A stretch of DNA of 64,000 nt from Paenibacillus riograndensis SBR5 (GTDB lineage: Bacteria; Bacillota; Bacilli; Paenibacillales; Paenibacillaceae). Within the stretch, counting starts at the first letter, position 1, and every line of letters begins with the position of its first letter. The stretch covers positions 4,571,187 to 4,635,186 of the forward strand of contig NZ_LN831776.1 in the NCBI RefSeq assembly GCF_000981585.1. The letters run 5' to 3'. The position numbers were made by a program, and so were the translations under genes. Shown here in pieces: positions 1 through 8,467 of this stretch. The notes under the pieces are model-generated. The model was not told where the DNA came from, did not search any database, and was given only the letters and a program-made list of their open reading frames with translations.

Positions 1-494
1 TCAACCATAACCATCTTCACTTTGCGTTCTTCATCTGTGATGACGTAGTTGATGGTGACTTCGGCAGAGGTGCCTGCGGTAGTATTGACCGCTACAATCG
101 GCAGGGATTTGTTTTTGGATTTGTGCACACCTTCATAGTCTTTGATATGCCCGCCGTTGGTGGCGATAATTCCGATGGCCTTTGCCGTATCCTGCGGCGA
201 GCCGCCGCCGATAGAGATCAGATAATCACAGCCCTGCGCATTCAGGAAAGCTAAGCCGTCATGGACATTTTTACACGTAGGGTTCGGTTTGACTTCATCA
301 TAGAGGGCATATTGGATTCCCGCTTCATCCAGTACTGCCAGCAGTTTGCCCGCGATGCCGCTCTTGACCAGAAATTTGTCGGTGACCACAAGCGCCTTCT
401 TCAGCTTCAATTCCTGAATGTAAGGACCAATTTCCTTCAGACAGCCTTTTCCCATAATGTTGGTGGACGGAACATAATAGACATGAGTACTCAT
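1..494 (-). CDS. Iron-containing alcohol dehydrogenase, N-terminal part (runs off the window)
   Basis: The first 164 residues of a group III (iron-dependent) NAD(P)-linked alcohol dehydrogenase are present; the metal-binding C-terminal domain lies beyond the left edge. Visible are the nucleotide-binding motif GGGSPQDTAKA at residues 96-106 and TAGTSAEVT at 139-147, both typical of the FucO/YiaY/AdhB group. The ATG at 492-494 is preceded by a GGGAGG ribosome site. The gene diverges from a DeoR regulator, which probably controls it. Substrate cannot be read from this part: ethanol, lactaldehyde, 1,3-propanediol or butanol are all possible. Its place beside hydrogen/formate genes fits fermentative redox balance, but that is inference. 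Confidence 0.88.
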   Translation of the reverse strand, partial: MSTHVYYVPSTNIMGKGCLKEIGPYIQELKLKKALVVTDKFLVKSGIAGKLLAVLDEAGIQYALYDEVKPNPTCKNVHDGLAFLNAQGCDYLISIGGGSPQDTAKAIGIIATNGGHIKDYEGVHKSKNKSLPIVAVNTTAGTSAEVTINYVITDEERKVKMVMV

Positions 495-682
495 TGATTG
501 ACCAGCCTCCCAGGCAATTTGTTAAAGCGGTTAATGTTCTTCTTCGCAAGCTGGAAGCTCTATGCGGCTGCGGCACCTCAGGCTGGCCACTGAGTACAAA
601 ACAGCCGACCGGCACTGGCACCCCTCAAAAAGGTATCGCTTACAAACAAAGCATTAACATCATCATCGTATTCCCATAAATC

Positions 683-728
683 TTTGTTGTCAACAAATAA
701 AATATAAATAATGTTGTTTTTATTTGTT
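683..728. promoter_or_regulatory. Nested inverted repeats, probable DeoR operator
   Basis: The divergent region 495-846 between the alcohol dehydrogenase and the DeoR gene holds two overlapping dyads. TTTGTTG (683-689) and CAACAAA (691-697) are perfect arms around one base. AACAAATAAAA (693-703) is the exact complement of TTTTATTTGTT (718-728). DeoR-family proteins typically bind repeated short A/T-rich elements near their own gene, so this is the best candidate operator for both genes. The rest of 495-846 shows no gene. Confidence 0.55.
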
Positions 729-846
729 TAATGTCCGTTTCACAAAGAAACATCTATGTATTCCCTGTGATTTTCACATATTTTCTTGCAAAACACAGAT
801 ATTTAAGTCTATAGTTATTCCATACAGCTCCGGAAAGGTGATACAT

Positions 847-1602
847 ATGCTTGCAGCCGAACGACGCAAAAAAATCATAGATCTTGTGCATCAGGACAAA
901 AGGGTGCTCGTCTCCGATCTCAGCCGGATGTTCGAGGTAACCGAAGAAACGATCCGGCGGGATCTGGAAAAGCTGGAGAAGGACGGCATTCTAAGCCGGA
1001 CTTACGGCGGGGCGATGCTGAACAGGCATACCAATGAGGATTTGCCCTTTGTGACGCGCAATGCGCTTAACACTGATATGAAACGCAATATTGCGCTTAA
1101 GGCGCTGGATCTGATTAACGATGGAGATACCCTGATGGTGGACCCCAGCTCTACTGCCTTCGAGTTTCTAAAGCTGCTGGGCAACAAAAACAATCTGACT
1201 GTAATCACAAATTCCATTAATATTCTGCATGAGTTCGCCAGCTCAGGTATGAATATCATATCCTCCGGCGGTTCGCTGCGCCACCGTTCGCTGTCACTGG
1301 TCGGGCCGGTCGCCCATGATACCATCCGGCGCTACAACGTGGACACCGCAGTCATCAGCTGCAAAGGCATTGATATGGAGCGGGGAGTTACGGATTCCAA
1401 CGAGCCGGAATGCGAGCTGAAAAAGTACATGCTGCGCCAGGCCCAGAAGGTTGTGCTTCTCGCCGACCATACCAAATTCGACAAAACAGCGTTCACCAGG
1501 CTGGTGGAGCTTAGCAGCATTGACGTGCTCATTACGGACCGCCGGCCTGCGGAATCCTGGCTGACACGGCTGGCTGAAGAAAATATCGAGGTATTGTACT
1601 AA
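847..1602 (+). CDS. DeoR-family transcriptional regulator
   Basis: A 251-residue DeoR/GlpR-type repressor. The N-terminus has a winged helix with the family signature around residues 20-45 (VSDLSRMFEVTEETIRRDL), followed by the YGGAML segment; the C-terminal two thirds is the DeoR sensor domain that normally binds a sugar phosphate. The ATG at 847 follows GGAAAGG at a good distance; a longer reading frame from 724 has no ribosome site. It is divergent from the iron alcohol dehydrogenase and separated by repeated operator-like sequence, so control of that gene is likely. The effector is unknown. Confidence 0.88.
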   Translation: MLAAERRKKIIDLVHQDKRVLVSDLSRMFEVTEETIRRDLEKLEKDGILSRTYGGAMLNRHTNEDLPFVTRNALNTDMKRNIALKALDLINDGDTLMVDPSSTAFEFLKLLGNKNNLTVITNSINILHEFASSGMNIISSGGSLRHRSLSLVGPVAHDTIRRYNVDTAVISCKGIDMERGVTDSNEPECELKKYMLRQAQKVVLLADHTKFDKTAFTRLVELSSIDVLITDRRPAESWLTRLAEENIEVLY

Positions 1603-1603
1603 A

Positions 1604-1652
1604 AAGACCGCCCGGTCCCTGCCGTTTGCTGTGCAGGGAACCGGGCGGTCTT
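1604..1652. terminator. Bidirectional intrinsic terminator
   Basis: A long stem, AAGACCGCCCGGT paired with ACCGGGCGGTCTT with further pairing CCCTGC/GCAGGG inside, sits between the convergent DeoR and cysteine desulfidase-like genes. A-rich and T-rich flanks allow it to act in both directions. Confidence 0.85.
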
Positions 1653-1662
1653 GCATATGGTG

Positions 1663-2949
1663 CTACACCGCTCCGCCTTTGGAGAGCATGATATTTAAAA
1701 TCGCAGTATCGGTATCCGCCAGCCCTTCCTGAACCAGCCGCTCCATGTTGCGGATCGTATCTTCAACCTCTTCGAAAATAACACCATCCTTCGTGGTTGG
1801 AGCAATGTTGTTCATCGCCAGTGTGGCTGCCTGGATGGCCGCATTGGTGGAGGTGGAAATTTTCAGCGCACAGGTTGATTTCGCGCCGTCACAGATCATG
1901 CCCGACAAGGAAGCTATTGTATTCTGTATTCCATGCTTGATCTGCGCCAGGCTGCCCCCCATAAGATAAATAATCCCGCTGTTCGCCCCCACTCCGCCCG
2001 CAATCCCCGAACCGCATAGCGGCGAGAGCCGCCCGATGTAATGCTTAATGTGGACTGTGACCAGATTGCTCAGCGCGAGCGCCCGTGCCAGCTTCTCCTC
2101 GTCCTTGCCCAAAAGCTCTGCCAGTGCAATCACTGGCAGCGTGCAGGCGATGCCCTGATTCCCGCTGCCGGCCGTTGTCATCACCGGCATGGCGCTGCCG
2201 TCCATCCGCGCATCAGAGGCCGCTGCCGTCGCGGCAATGATCCGGCTGGCCACATCATTGCCGAACAAATTCACCGCCGATTGCTGGCTCATCTTTTTGC
2301 CGACCTGCAGGCCATAATTGCCCCGCAATCCCTCATCGGATATGGCCTTGTTCATCCGGGCACCTTCCAGAAGAAAGCTGAGATCCCCGAAAGGAACCGT
2401 ATGGATAAACTCAAAGATCCGGTCAACAGAACCGGCATAGCCGGAATCCGCCCGCCCCGGCTTGCCGCAGTCTGCTTTGGATTTTGGCGGAGTGATCTTC
2501 TCCCCGTCCAGTGCCAGAAACTCTATATGGGTATGCTCTCCGGCAATAATGGCTGTCGCCAGATGATTCCGGGAATACACCTTAGCTTCGATATACAGTT
2601 TCTCGGGAGTGTCCTTCAGCTCTACTTCCAAAAGCCCCCGGTCCAGCAGCGAATTCGCCTGCTTCAATTCTGCCGGTGTCAGGTTAGACAAGATTTCGAG
2701 CTCTTTATGGGAACGGCCCACTACCGCACCGAGTGCCGCCGCAATGGGGAGTCCGGTCTGCCCTGTGCCGGGTATGCCCACCCCCATAGCATTTTTAATG
2801 ATATTGCCGCTGAGCTGGAGCCGGATGGATGTGATTTCTTCCTCAAGAAGCTCTGCCGCCAAGGAAACAGCATAGGCAACTGCAATCGGTTCAGTACACC
2901 CTTCCGCCGGAACTACTTCCTTATGCAAAATTTCCAATAAGCTCAACAT
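1663..2949 (-). CDS. L-cysteine desulfidase / L-serine dehydratase alpha-like protein (UPF0597)
   Basis: This 428-residue protein belongs to the family of CyuA/YhaM and archaeal L-cysteine desulfidase, Fe-S enzymes related to the serine dehydratase alpha subunit that turn L-cysteine into pyruvate, ammonia and sulfide. Visible are EGCTEP at residues 16-21 and C-terminal cysteines in IACTLP and GMICDGAKSTCALKI, the expected cluster ligands. It starts with ATG after GGAGAA. It stands alone, convergent with the DeoR gene and divergent from fdhD. Its neighbours need much sulfur and ammonia (Fe-S clusters, formate dehydrogenase sulfuration, dithiomethylamine), so a supply role is conceivable but unproven. 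Serine or another amino acid could be the true substrate. Confidence 0.8.
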   Translation of the reverse strand: MLSLLEILHKEVVPAEGCTEPIAVAYAVSLAAELLEEEITSIRLQLSGNIIKNAMGVGIPGTGQTGLPIAAALGAVVGRSHKELEILSNLTPAELKQANSLLDRGLLEVELKDTPEKLYIEAKVYSRNHLATAIIAGEHTHIEFLALDGEKITPPKSKADCGKPGRADSGYAGSVDRIFEFIHTVPFGDLSFLLEGARMNKAISDEGLRGNYGLQVGKKMSQQSAVNLFGNDVASRIIAATAAASDARMDGSAMPVMTTAGSGNQGIACTLPVIALAELLGKDEEKLARALALSNLVTVHIKHYIGRLSPLCGSGIAGGVGANSGIIYLMGGSLAQIKHGIQNTIASLSGMICDGAKSTCALKISTSTNAAIQAATLAMNNIAPTTKDGVIFEEVEDTIRNMERLVQEGLADTDTAILNIMLSKGGAV

Positions 2950-3063
2950 ATAAATTCTCCTACTCTCTATTTTCTCTGGTTCTCTCTGACCCAGAAGTTT
3001 GTTTCTATATAATATATCAGCGGCAAGCTCCAGGGAACCCCTTATCTTATCCGGCAGCCAGCA

Positions 3064-3107
3064 TTGTGAGAAGTGAAATTGACAGACTTTGGAAAACGTG
3101 TTGTAGT
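3064..3107 (+). promoter_or_regulatory. Predicted fdhD promoter with possible Fnr half-site
   Basis: TTGACA (3079-3084) is separated by 17 bp from TGTAGT (3102-3107), a good sigma-A promoter. TTGTGA at 3064-3069 would place an Fnr/CRP-type site centred near -41.5, the usual activator position, but the second half-site is poor. Confidence 0.5.
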
Positions 3108-3186
3108 AGGAATGTACAGGATAGTAATTTTTAACATTTTAAGTTATTTTTACTGGTCTTAAATTTTACATATTCGGAGGATAACC

Positions 3187-4005
3187 ATGGAACAGCATTC
3201 GGAGCAGCATGGAAGCATCATCCGCTACCGCAGCGGCCAGCTAAGCCGGGAAGAGGATTCGATTGTGGCAGAGCAACCGGTAACCATCAAAATCAACGGC
3301 GAAGAATTCGTTACCCTGGTCTGCACACCAGAGTATATCGAGGATATGGTTGTCGGGTATTTGGCATCGGAGGGTATTATCCGGGGAATGCAGGATATCC
3401 GGCAGCTGTGGACACAGGAAGAAGAAGGCTTTGTGCATGTAACTACAGACCGCTGGAATCCGCTCCACCGCCAGCTTTTTGCCAAACGTTATGTCACCTC
3501 CTGCTGCGGGTCCAGCCGCCACGGGTTCGTCTATGTCAATGATGCACGGACCGCCAAAAGTATAACAGGAGTTCATACCCTGCTTACTTTCGATGATTGC
3601 TTCCGCCTCATGGATGAGGTGCTTAGCGGCGCTGAGCTGTTCCACCGGACTGGAGGCGTACACTGTGCCGCCCTCTGTAATCCGGAAGGGATCGTGCTCT
3701 CCCGCAGTGATATTGGACGCCACAATGCGCTGGACAAAATTTACGGGCACTGCCTGAGGACAGGCATCGATCCCGGCAATCAGATCATCGCCTTCAGCGG
3801 CCGCATTTCCTCGGAGATTCTGCTCAAGGCGGCTAAAATCGGGTGTGAGATCATTTTATCCAAATCTGCTCCTACGGGCCTGGCTGTTGAACTGGCAGAG
3901 CAGCTGGGGATCACCGCGGTAGGCTTCATCCGGCAAAATTCCTGCAATGTGTATTCACATCCCGAGCGGATCAGCGACCTGGGGCCACTGGAAATGAAAC
4001 GATAA
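3187..4005 (+). CDS. fdhD: Formate dehydrogenase accessory sulfurtransferase FdhD
   Basis: FdhD passes sulfur from a cysteine desulfurase to the molybdenum or tungsten cofactor of formate dehydrogenase, without which the enzyme is inactive. The 272-residue product has the cysteine loop SCCGSSRHG that carries the persulfide, then GGVHCAALC and the signature SRSDIGRHNALDKI. The ATG at 3187 follows CGGAGG. It is first in a plus-strand series with hydE and hydG and serves the FdhF encoded about 10 kb away on the other strand. Confidence 0.95.
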   Translation: MEQHSEQHGSIIRYRSGQLSREEDSIVAEQPVTIKINGEEFVTLVCTPEYIEDMVVGYLASEGIIRGMQDIRQLWTQEEEGFVHVTTDRWNPLHRQLFAKRYVTSCCGSSRHGFVYVNDARTAKSITGVHTLLTFDDCFRLMDEVLSGAELFHRTGGVHCAALCNPEGIVLSRSDIGRHNALDKIYGHCLRTGIDPGNQIIAFSGRISSEILLKAAKIGCEIILSKSAPTGLAVELAEQLGITAVGFIRQNSCNVYSHPERISDLGPLEMKR

Positions 4006-4134
4006 AACAAGCAATTTCAAGCATAAAGCTCACTGTTCTGTAAATTTACTTTTGTTACAATATTTACAAGTCATGTTCAACCTTTATGTGACTATGTCGG
4101 ACAGCCGAGGGAGGGATGCGCAACGTACCCGATA

Positions 4135-5184
4135 TTGGAACAATTAGCGTCTGGCGGATCAGTGAGCCAGCAGAATTTGGCGGATCTGATCAGCCATCTT
4201 GAAGGAGCTCTCCGAAGGCGGCTGTATGATCTGGCCCATAAGGCAAGAATCACAGCCTACGGCACCGCCGTTTACTTGCGCGGACTTATCGAATTCTCAA
4301 ATATCTGCAAACAAAACTGCCTGTACTGCGGCCTGCGCTCCGGGAATAGAACCTTAAGCCGTTACCGGCTGCAGCCGGAAGAGATTCTCGATTGCTGCCG
4401 GGAGGGCTACACCTTGGGCTACCGTACGTTTGTGCTGCAGAGCGGTGAAGACGACTGGTATACCACGGACAAGCTGGTGCAGTTGATCACATCGGTCAAA
4501 CAGCAGTTCCCGGATGCCGCGCTGACACTGTCGGTCGGTGAGCGGGATGATGAAAGTTATACAAGGCTATACGCGGCGGGTGCAGACCGTTTTTTGCTGC
4601 GTCATGAAACCGCCTCTGCCTCTCTGTACCGTGCACTCCATCCTACAATGGAGTATGCGGACCGCCGGGACCGCCTGCGCGCCCTGCAGCGGATCGGCTA
4701 TCAGGTGGGAGCGGGATTCATGGTCGGACTGCCCGGGCAGTCCGCTGCCGATTTGGCGGACGATCTGCTGTATCTGCAGGAGCTGCAGCCGGATATGATC
4801 GGCATCGGCCCTTTTTTGCCGCACCGGGACACTCCGCTGAGGGACGAGCAGCCGGGAACGGTAGAGAACACACTCGACATGATTGCCTTGGCCCGGCTGA
4901 TGGTGCCGGATGCCCTGATTCCGGCGACTACTGCGATGGGCACCGCCCATCCGAACGGACGGGAGCGGGCGCTGCAGGCTGGAGCGAATGTCCTGATGCC
5001 CAACCTCTCCCCTATGTCTGTACGGGCCAAATATATGCTCTACAATAACAAAATCTGTACGGGCGACGAATCCGCCCAGTGCAGATTCTGTCTGGAGCAG
5101 CGGGTGAAATCCGCCGGTTTCCATGTGGATATGGGACGCGGCGACAGCTTAAAGCATCTCTCCCGCTCTCTCCAGGAACATTGA
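4135..5184 (+). CDS. hydE: [FeFe]-hydrogenase H-cluster maturase HydE (radical SAM)
   Basis: HydE is a radical-SAM enzyme that acts on the HydG-derived iron-cysteine-CO-cyanide species on the way to the H-cluster. The radical-SAM motif CX3CX2C is at C58, C62 and C65. The accessory C-terminal cluster motif CX7CX2C is at C308, C316 and C319. Length (349 residues) is normal. The start is uncertain: no in-frame ATG or GTG exists, so TTG at 4135 is the first usable codon, although the best ribosome-site sequence GAGGGAG (4109-4115) is about 20 bases upstream. An out-of-frame ATG at 4116 follows that site. hydG follows after 41 bp. Confidence 0.93.
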   Translation: MEQLASGGSVSQQNLADLISHLEGALRRRLYDLAHKARITAYGTAVYLRGLIEFSNICKQNCLYCGLRSGNRTLSRYRLQPEEILDCCREGYTLGYRTFVLQSGEDDWYTTDKLVQLITSVKQQFPDAALTLSVGERDDESYTRLYAAGADRFLLRHETASASLYRALHPTMEYADRRDRLRALQRIGYQVGAGFMVGLPGQSAADLADDLLYLQELQPDMIGIGPFLPHRDTPLRDEQPGTVENTLDMIALARLMVPDALIPATTAMGTAHPNGRERALQAGANVLMPNLSPMSVRAKYMLYNNKICTGDESAQCRFCLEQRVKSAGFHVDMGRGDSLKHLSRSLQEH

Positions 5185-5225
5185 AGTCCTGATCATAAAG
5201 ATAAACCAGAAAGAAGTGGATATGA

Positions 5226-6641
5226 GTGAGCAAAGTGAGTGAACGCCGGCCAGCGGATTTTATTCAAGACGAGGAAATTATGGAGGCCTTGCGGTATGGC
5301 TCGGAAGCAGCAGCCGATCCGCAGATCATAGCCGCCATCCTGGAAAAAGCAAAAGCCTGCAAAGGCCTAAGCTCCCGGGAAGCGGCCGTGCTGCTCCATG
5401 TAGAGGACAAGGAAACGCTGGAGCAGCTGTATCAGGTATCGCGGAGCATCAAGGAGCAGATTTACGGCAACCGGATCGTCCTGTTTGCACCGCTGTATGT
5501 CAGCAACTATTGTGTTAATAATTGTGTCTACTGCGGATACAAGCATTCCAACTCGGAGTTTGCGCGCAGCCGCCTGAACGCAGCTGAAATTGCCGAAGAG
5601 GTCAAGGTGCTGCAGGCTCTCGGGCATAAAAGACTGGTGCTGGAGGCCGGTGAAGACCCCCGCAACTGCTCTATCGACTATATTATCGATTGCATCCGGA
5701 CGATCTATGACACCAAGCTGGACAATGGCAGCATCCGGCGGATCAACGTCAACATTGCTGCAACGACGGAAGAAGATTACCGGAGGCTTGCGGCAGCCGG
5801 AATCGGCACCTATATCCTTTTCCAGGAGACATACCACCGGCCCAGCTATCGGAATTTCCATCCCGAAGGGCCCAAACATGATTACGACTGGCACACAACG
5901 GCTATGGACCGTGCCATGGCCGCTGGCATTGACGATGTCGGCATCGGGGTTCTGTATGGCCTCTACGACCATAAATACGATACTATTGCCATGCTGAAGC
6001 ATGCGGAGCATCTGGAGCAGGCGTTCGGCTGCGGCCCGCATACGATCTCTGTCCCCCGCCTGCGTGCAGCCGAAAACGTGAATCTGGACAATTACCCCCA
6101 TCTGGTCAGCGATGCGGATTTTGCCAGAATTGTTGCGGTGCTGAGAATGGCTGTGCCCTATACCGGAATGATCCTGTCCACCCGCGAGGATTCTGAATTT
6201 CGCGATCAGATCATCAGACTCGGCATCTCGCAGATCAGCGCGGGTTCAGCGACTGGTGTCGGTGCCTATAGTGTCAATAAGAACAAGGAGGATACTCCGC
6301 AGTTCACCGTCGGCGACCACCGCTCGCCTATGGAAATCATCAAAAGCCTGTGCAAGGACGGGTATGTGCCCAGCTACTGCACAGCCTGCTACAGGGAAGG
6401 CCGCACCGGCGACCGCTTTATGCAGCTGGCCAAATCGGGCCAGATTCACAATGTCTGCCAGCCCAACTCGCTGATGACCTTCCAGGAGTACCTGCTGGAT
6501 TATGCGGATGAGGAAATGCGGGCCATCGGTGAGCAGACGATCCGCGAGAACCTGGAGCGCATCCCGCGGGAAGGCGTAAGAAAAGCTACCCGGGAGCAGC
6601 TGCAGCGGATTCATGCGGGGGAGAGGGATTTGCGGTTCTAG
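5226..6641 (+). CDS. hydG: [FeFe]-hydrogenase H-cluster maturase HydG (tyrosine lyase)
   Basis: HydG cleaves tyrosine to p-cresol and dehydroglycine and yields the CO and cyanide ligands of the hydrogenase active site. The 471-residue product has CX3CX2C at C96, C100 and C103 and the C-terminal auxiliary-cluster motif CX2CX22C at C385, C388 and C411, where the iron complex is built. The start is GTG at 5226; the nearby ATG at 5222 opens a frame that stops after six codons. It is last in the fdhD-hydE-hydG series and is followed by a terminator. Confidence 0.96.
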   Translation: MSKVSERRPADFIQDEEIMEALRYGSEAAADPQIIAAILEKAKACKGLSSREAAVLLHVEDKETLEQLYQVSRSIKEQIYGNRIVLFAPLYVSNYCVNNCVYCGYKHSNSEFARSRLNAAEIAEEVKVLQALGHKRLVLEAGEDPRNCSIDYIIDCIRTIYDTKLDNGSIRRINVNIAATTEEDYRRLAAAGIGTYILFQETYHRPSYRNFHPEGPKHDYDWHTTAMDRAMAAGIDDVGIGVLYGLYDHKYDTIAMLKHAEHLEQAFGCGPHTISVPRLRAAENVNLDNYPHLVSDADFARIVAVLRMAVPYTGMILSTREDSEFRDQIIRLGISQISAGSATGVGAYSVNKNKEDTPQFTVGDHRSPMEIIKSLCKDGYVPSYCTACYREGRTGDRFMQLAKSGQIHNVCQPNSLMTFQEYLLDYADEEMRAIGEQTIRENLERIPREGVRKATREQLQRIHAGERDLRF

Positions 6642-6776
6642 CGTGAATGTGCCGGGTAGAGAGCTGACCCCGGGGCTATTATGCTAAAAAAAGCAGAGTA
6701 TTCCACCGGGACTGGCTTATAAAAATTAATTTGCAAATGTAGGCGGATATTTTCATCGATAACGGAATTGAACACT

Positions 6777-6811
6777 GCTGCGCAGCCCTTCAAGGGGCGG
6801 CGCAGCTTTTT
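6777..6811 (+). terminator. Terminator of fdhD-hydE-hydG
   Basis: GCTGCGC (6777-6783) pairs with GCGCAGC (6800-6806), with CCCTT/AAGGG pairing inside, followed by five T residues. Confidence 0.8.
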
Positions 6812-7082
6812 GAGCTGGGATTGCCTTAAATCGGCCGAAATGATCATTCTATTGCACTTTGTACATTAGAAGGACAATAAGCATAAGTAACCCTAACCAG
6901 GCCCAGGCCCATTCGTACCTTTCAGGTGAACCCGCTATAATTACCTCTCCTAATTCCAATTTGTAACTTCTGCTAATCGGTTTAAGCTAATCTAAGTTCA
7001 CTAATTCCACCCCGCTCCCCCGCTGCTCGCAAACAGTACACCTGCCTTAACCCCAACGAAGGAATAGCACCACTTGGCTACA

Positions 7083-7128
7083 ATAAAAGAGTAATGAGAT
7101 TCCAATTAATCAGAGTCTCATTACTCTT
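7083..7128 (-). terminator. Terminator of the hydA-hydF operon
   Basis: AAGAGTAATGAGA (7087-7099) and TCTCATTACTCTT (7116-7128) form a perfect 13-bp stem. On the minus strand it is followed by TTTTATTG and lies about 25 bases past the hydF stop codon. Confidence 0.75.
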
Positions 7129-7153
7129 GAATTCAAAACAGATGCAGCCTGCT

Positions 7154-8467
7154 TCAGACTATGGGCAGGGGCATGGTATCCGGCCTCCGGCTTTGGCGGG
7201 CATTGCCGGAGCCCCCATTCTCCCAAGCCAGCATAGCCGACGGGAACATCTCAATCGCCCGGGGAAAAACACCCTGAACATAGGCGATAAACACACCATA
7301 ATTGACTATCGGCACACCGGCAGCCTCCGCTTCATCCAGTCTCCGCAGCATTGCCCGGCGATTCAGCATACAGGCGCCGCAGTGGATGATCAGCGAATAC
7401 TGCTCCAGATCCGCCGGGAAGTCACTGCCTGCTGCGTGGTCGATCAACAGTTGCCGGCCCGTGATCTCCCGCAGCCAGCGGGGAATCTTGACAGAGCCGA
7501 TATCATCAGACTGGCGGTGGTGCGTGCAGGCTTCGGCAATCAGGACCCGGTCACCGTCTTTCAGTCTGGTGATGGAGCGCGCACCGCTTACCAGCCGGGG
7601 AAGGTCGCCTTTGTACCGGGCAAACAGAATGGAGAATGAAGTGAGCGGCACATCCGGCGGTGTATCCGCCTGAACCTTCAGAAACACCTGTGAATCCGTG
7701 ATGACAATACGCGGCTTGCCGGTCAATCGGGACAGGGTGTGGCTCAGCTCCTGCTCCTTAGTGACCACAGCCAATGCATCACATTCCATAATATCGCGGA
7801 TGGCCTGCTGCTGAGGGAGAATCAGCCTGCCCTTCGGGGCAGCCTTATCAATCGGCACCACCAGCACGGCCACATCGCCGGGGCTCAGCAGATCCCCGAC
7901 CAGCCGGAAACGCTGCTCCTCCTGGGCGAGCCTGTCTGCTGCCGCCCTCTTCAGCGCGCCGATTCCGCTTCCGCTCATCGTGCTGACAGGGAACAGCCGG
8001 ATGGAAGAGCCGGCCTCCAGCCGCAAGGCCAACTGGCTGCACCGTTCTTCGAGCGACGGCGGGTCAGAAGTGATTTTATCGATTTTATTTAGTACAATCA
8101 TTACATTTGTTCCAGCCGCAGCCAATCTCTGCAGCAGTTCCCGCTCGAACTCCCCCGCACCCGCCTCTGCATCTACCACGAGGAGCGCCAGATCTGTTTT
8201 TTTTAGAACTTGCAGCGTCTGGCGGATACGCTGCTCACCAAGTTCCCCCGTGTCGTCCAGTCCGGCAGTGTCGATCAGCACGACCGGACCCGCCGGGAGC
8301 AGCTCCATGGGCCGGTACACAGGATCGGTTGTCGTCCCGCTTACCGGGGAGACGATCGACACTTCCTGTCCGCAGAACGCATTGATCAGACTTGATTTGC
8401 CGGCATTACGGCGGCCAAAAACAGCGATATGCGCTCTTTCTCCACGCGGCGTATCATTCACGCTCAT
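7154..8467 (-). CDS. hydF: [FeFe]-hydrogenase maturation GTPase HydF
   Basis: HydF is the scaffold that receives the assembled 2Fe precursor and delivers it to HydA. The 437-residue product has a P-loop GRRNAGKSS at 18-26, TTTD at 45-48 and DTAG at 66-69. A middle dimerisation domain follows, then the C-terminal cluster ligands C314, H316, H362, C363 and C366 in the known CxH...HCx2C pattern. A Gly/Arg/Pro-rich tail follows the last domain. Its ATG overlaps the stop of the aspartase-like gene by 4 bp, so it is the last gene of the minus operon and is translationally coupled. Confidence 0.96.
   Translation of the reverse strand: MSVNDTPRGERAHIAVFGRRNAGKSSLINAFCGQEVSIVSPVSGTTTDPVYRPMELLPAGPVVLIDTAGLDDTGELGEQRIRQTLQVLKKTDLALLVVDAEAGAGEFERELLQRLAAAGTNVMIVLNKIDKITSDPPSLEERCSQLALRLEAGSSIRLFPVSTMSGSGIGALKRAAADRLAQEEQRFRLVGDLLSPGDVAVLVVPIDKAAPKGRLILPQQQAIRDIMECDALAVVTKEQELSHTLSRLTGKPRIVITDSQVFLKVQADTPPDVPLTSFSILFARYKGDLPRLVSGARSITRLKDGDRVLIAEACTHHRQSDDIGSVKIPRWLREITGRQLLIDHAAGSDFPADLEQYSLIIHCGACMLNRRAMLRRLDEAEAAGVPIVNYGVFIAYVQGVFPRAIEMFPSAMLAWENGGSGNARQSRRPDTMPLPIV

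Larger units (their letters stand above)
6642..7153. other. Convergent intergenic region between hydG and hydF
   Basis: No gene is supported in these 512 bases. Near each end lies a terminator serving the adjoining gene (6777-6811 and 7083-7128). The stretch 6850-7080 shows no repeat or hairpin I can name. Confidence 0.6.

Noticed and set aside
3064..3081. Full Fnr box upstream of fdhD
   Set aside because: Only the first half-site TTGTGA is good; the second half matches poorly. Kept only as a note on the promoter.
4116..4135. ATG at 4116 as the hydE start
   Set aside because: It follows a good ribosome site but is out of frame with HydE and meets a stop soon; TTG at 4135 is kept with doubt. 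A one-base sequencing error there is possible.
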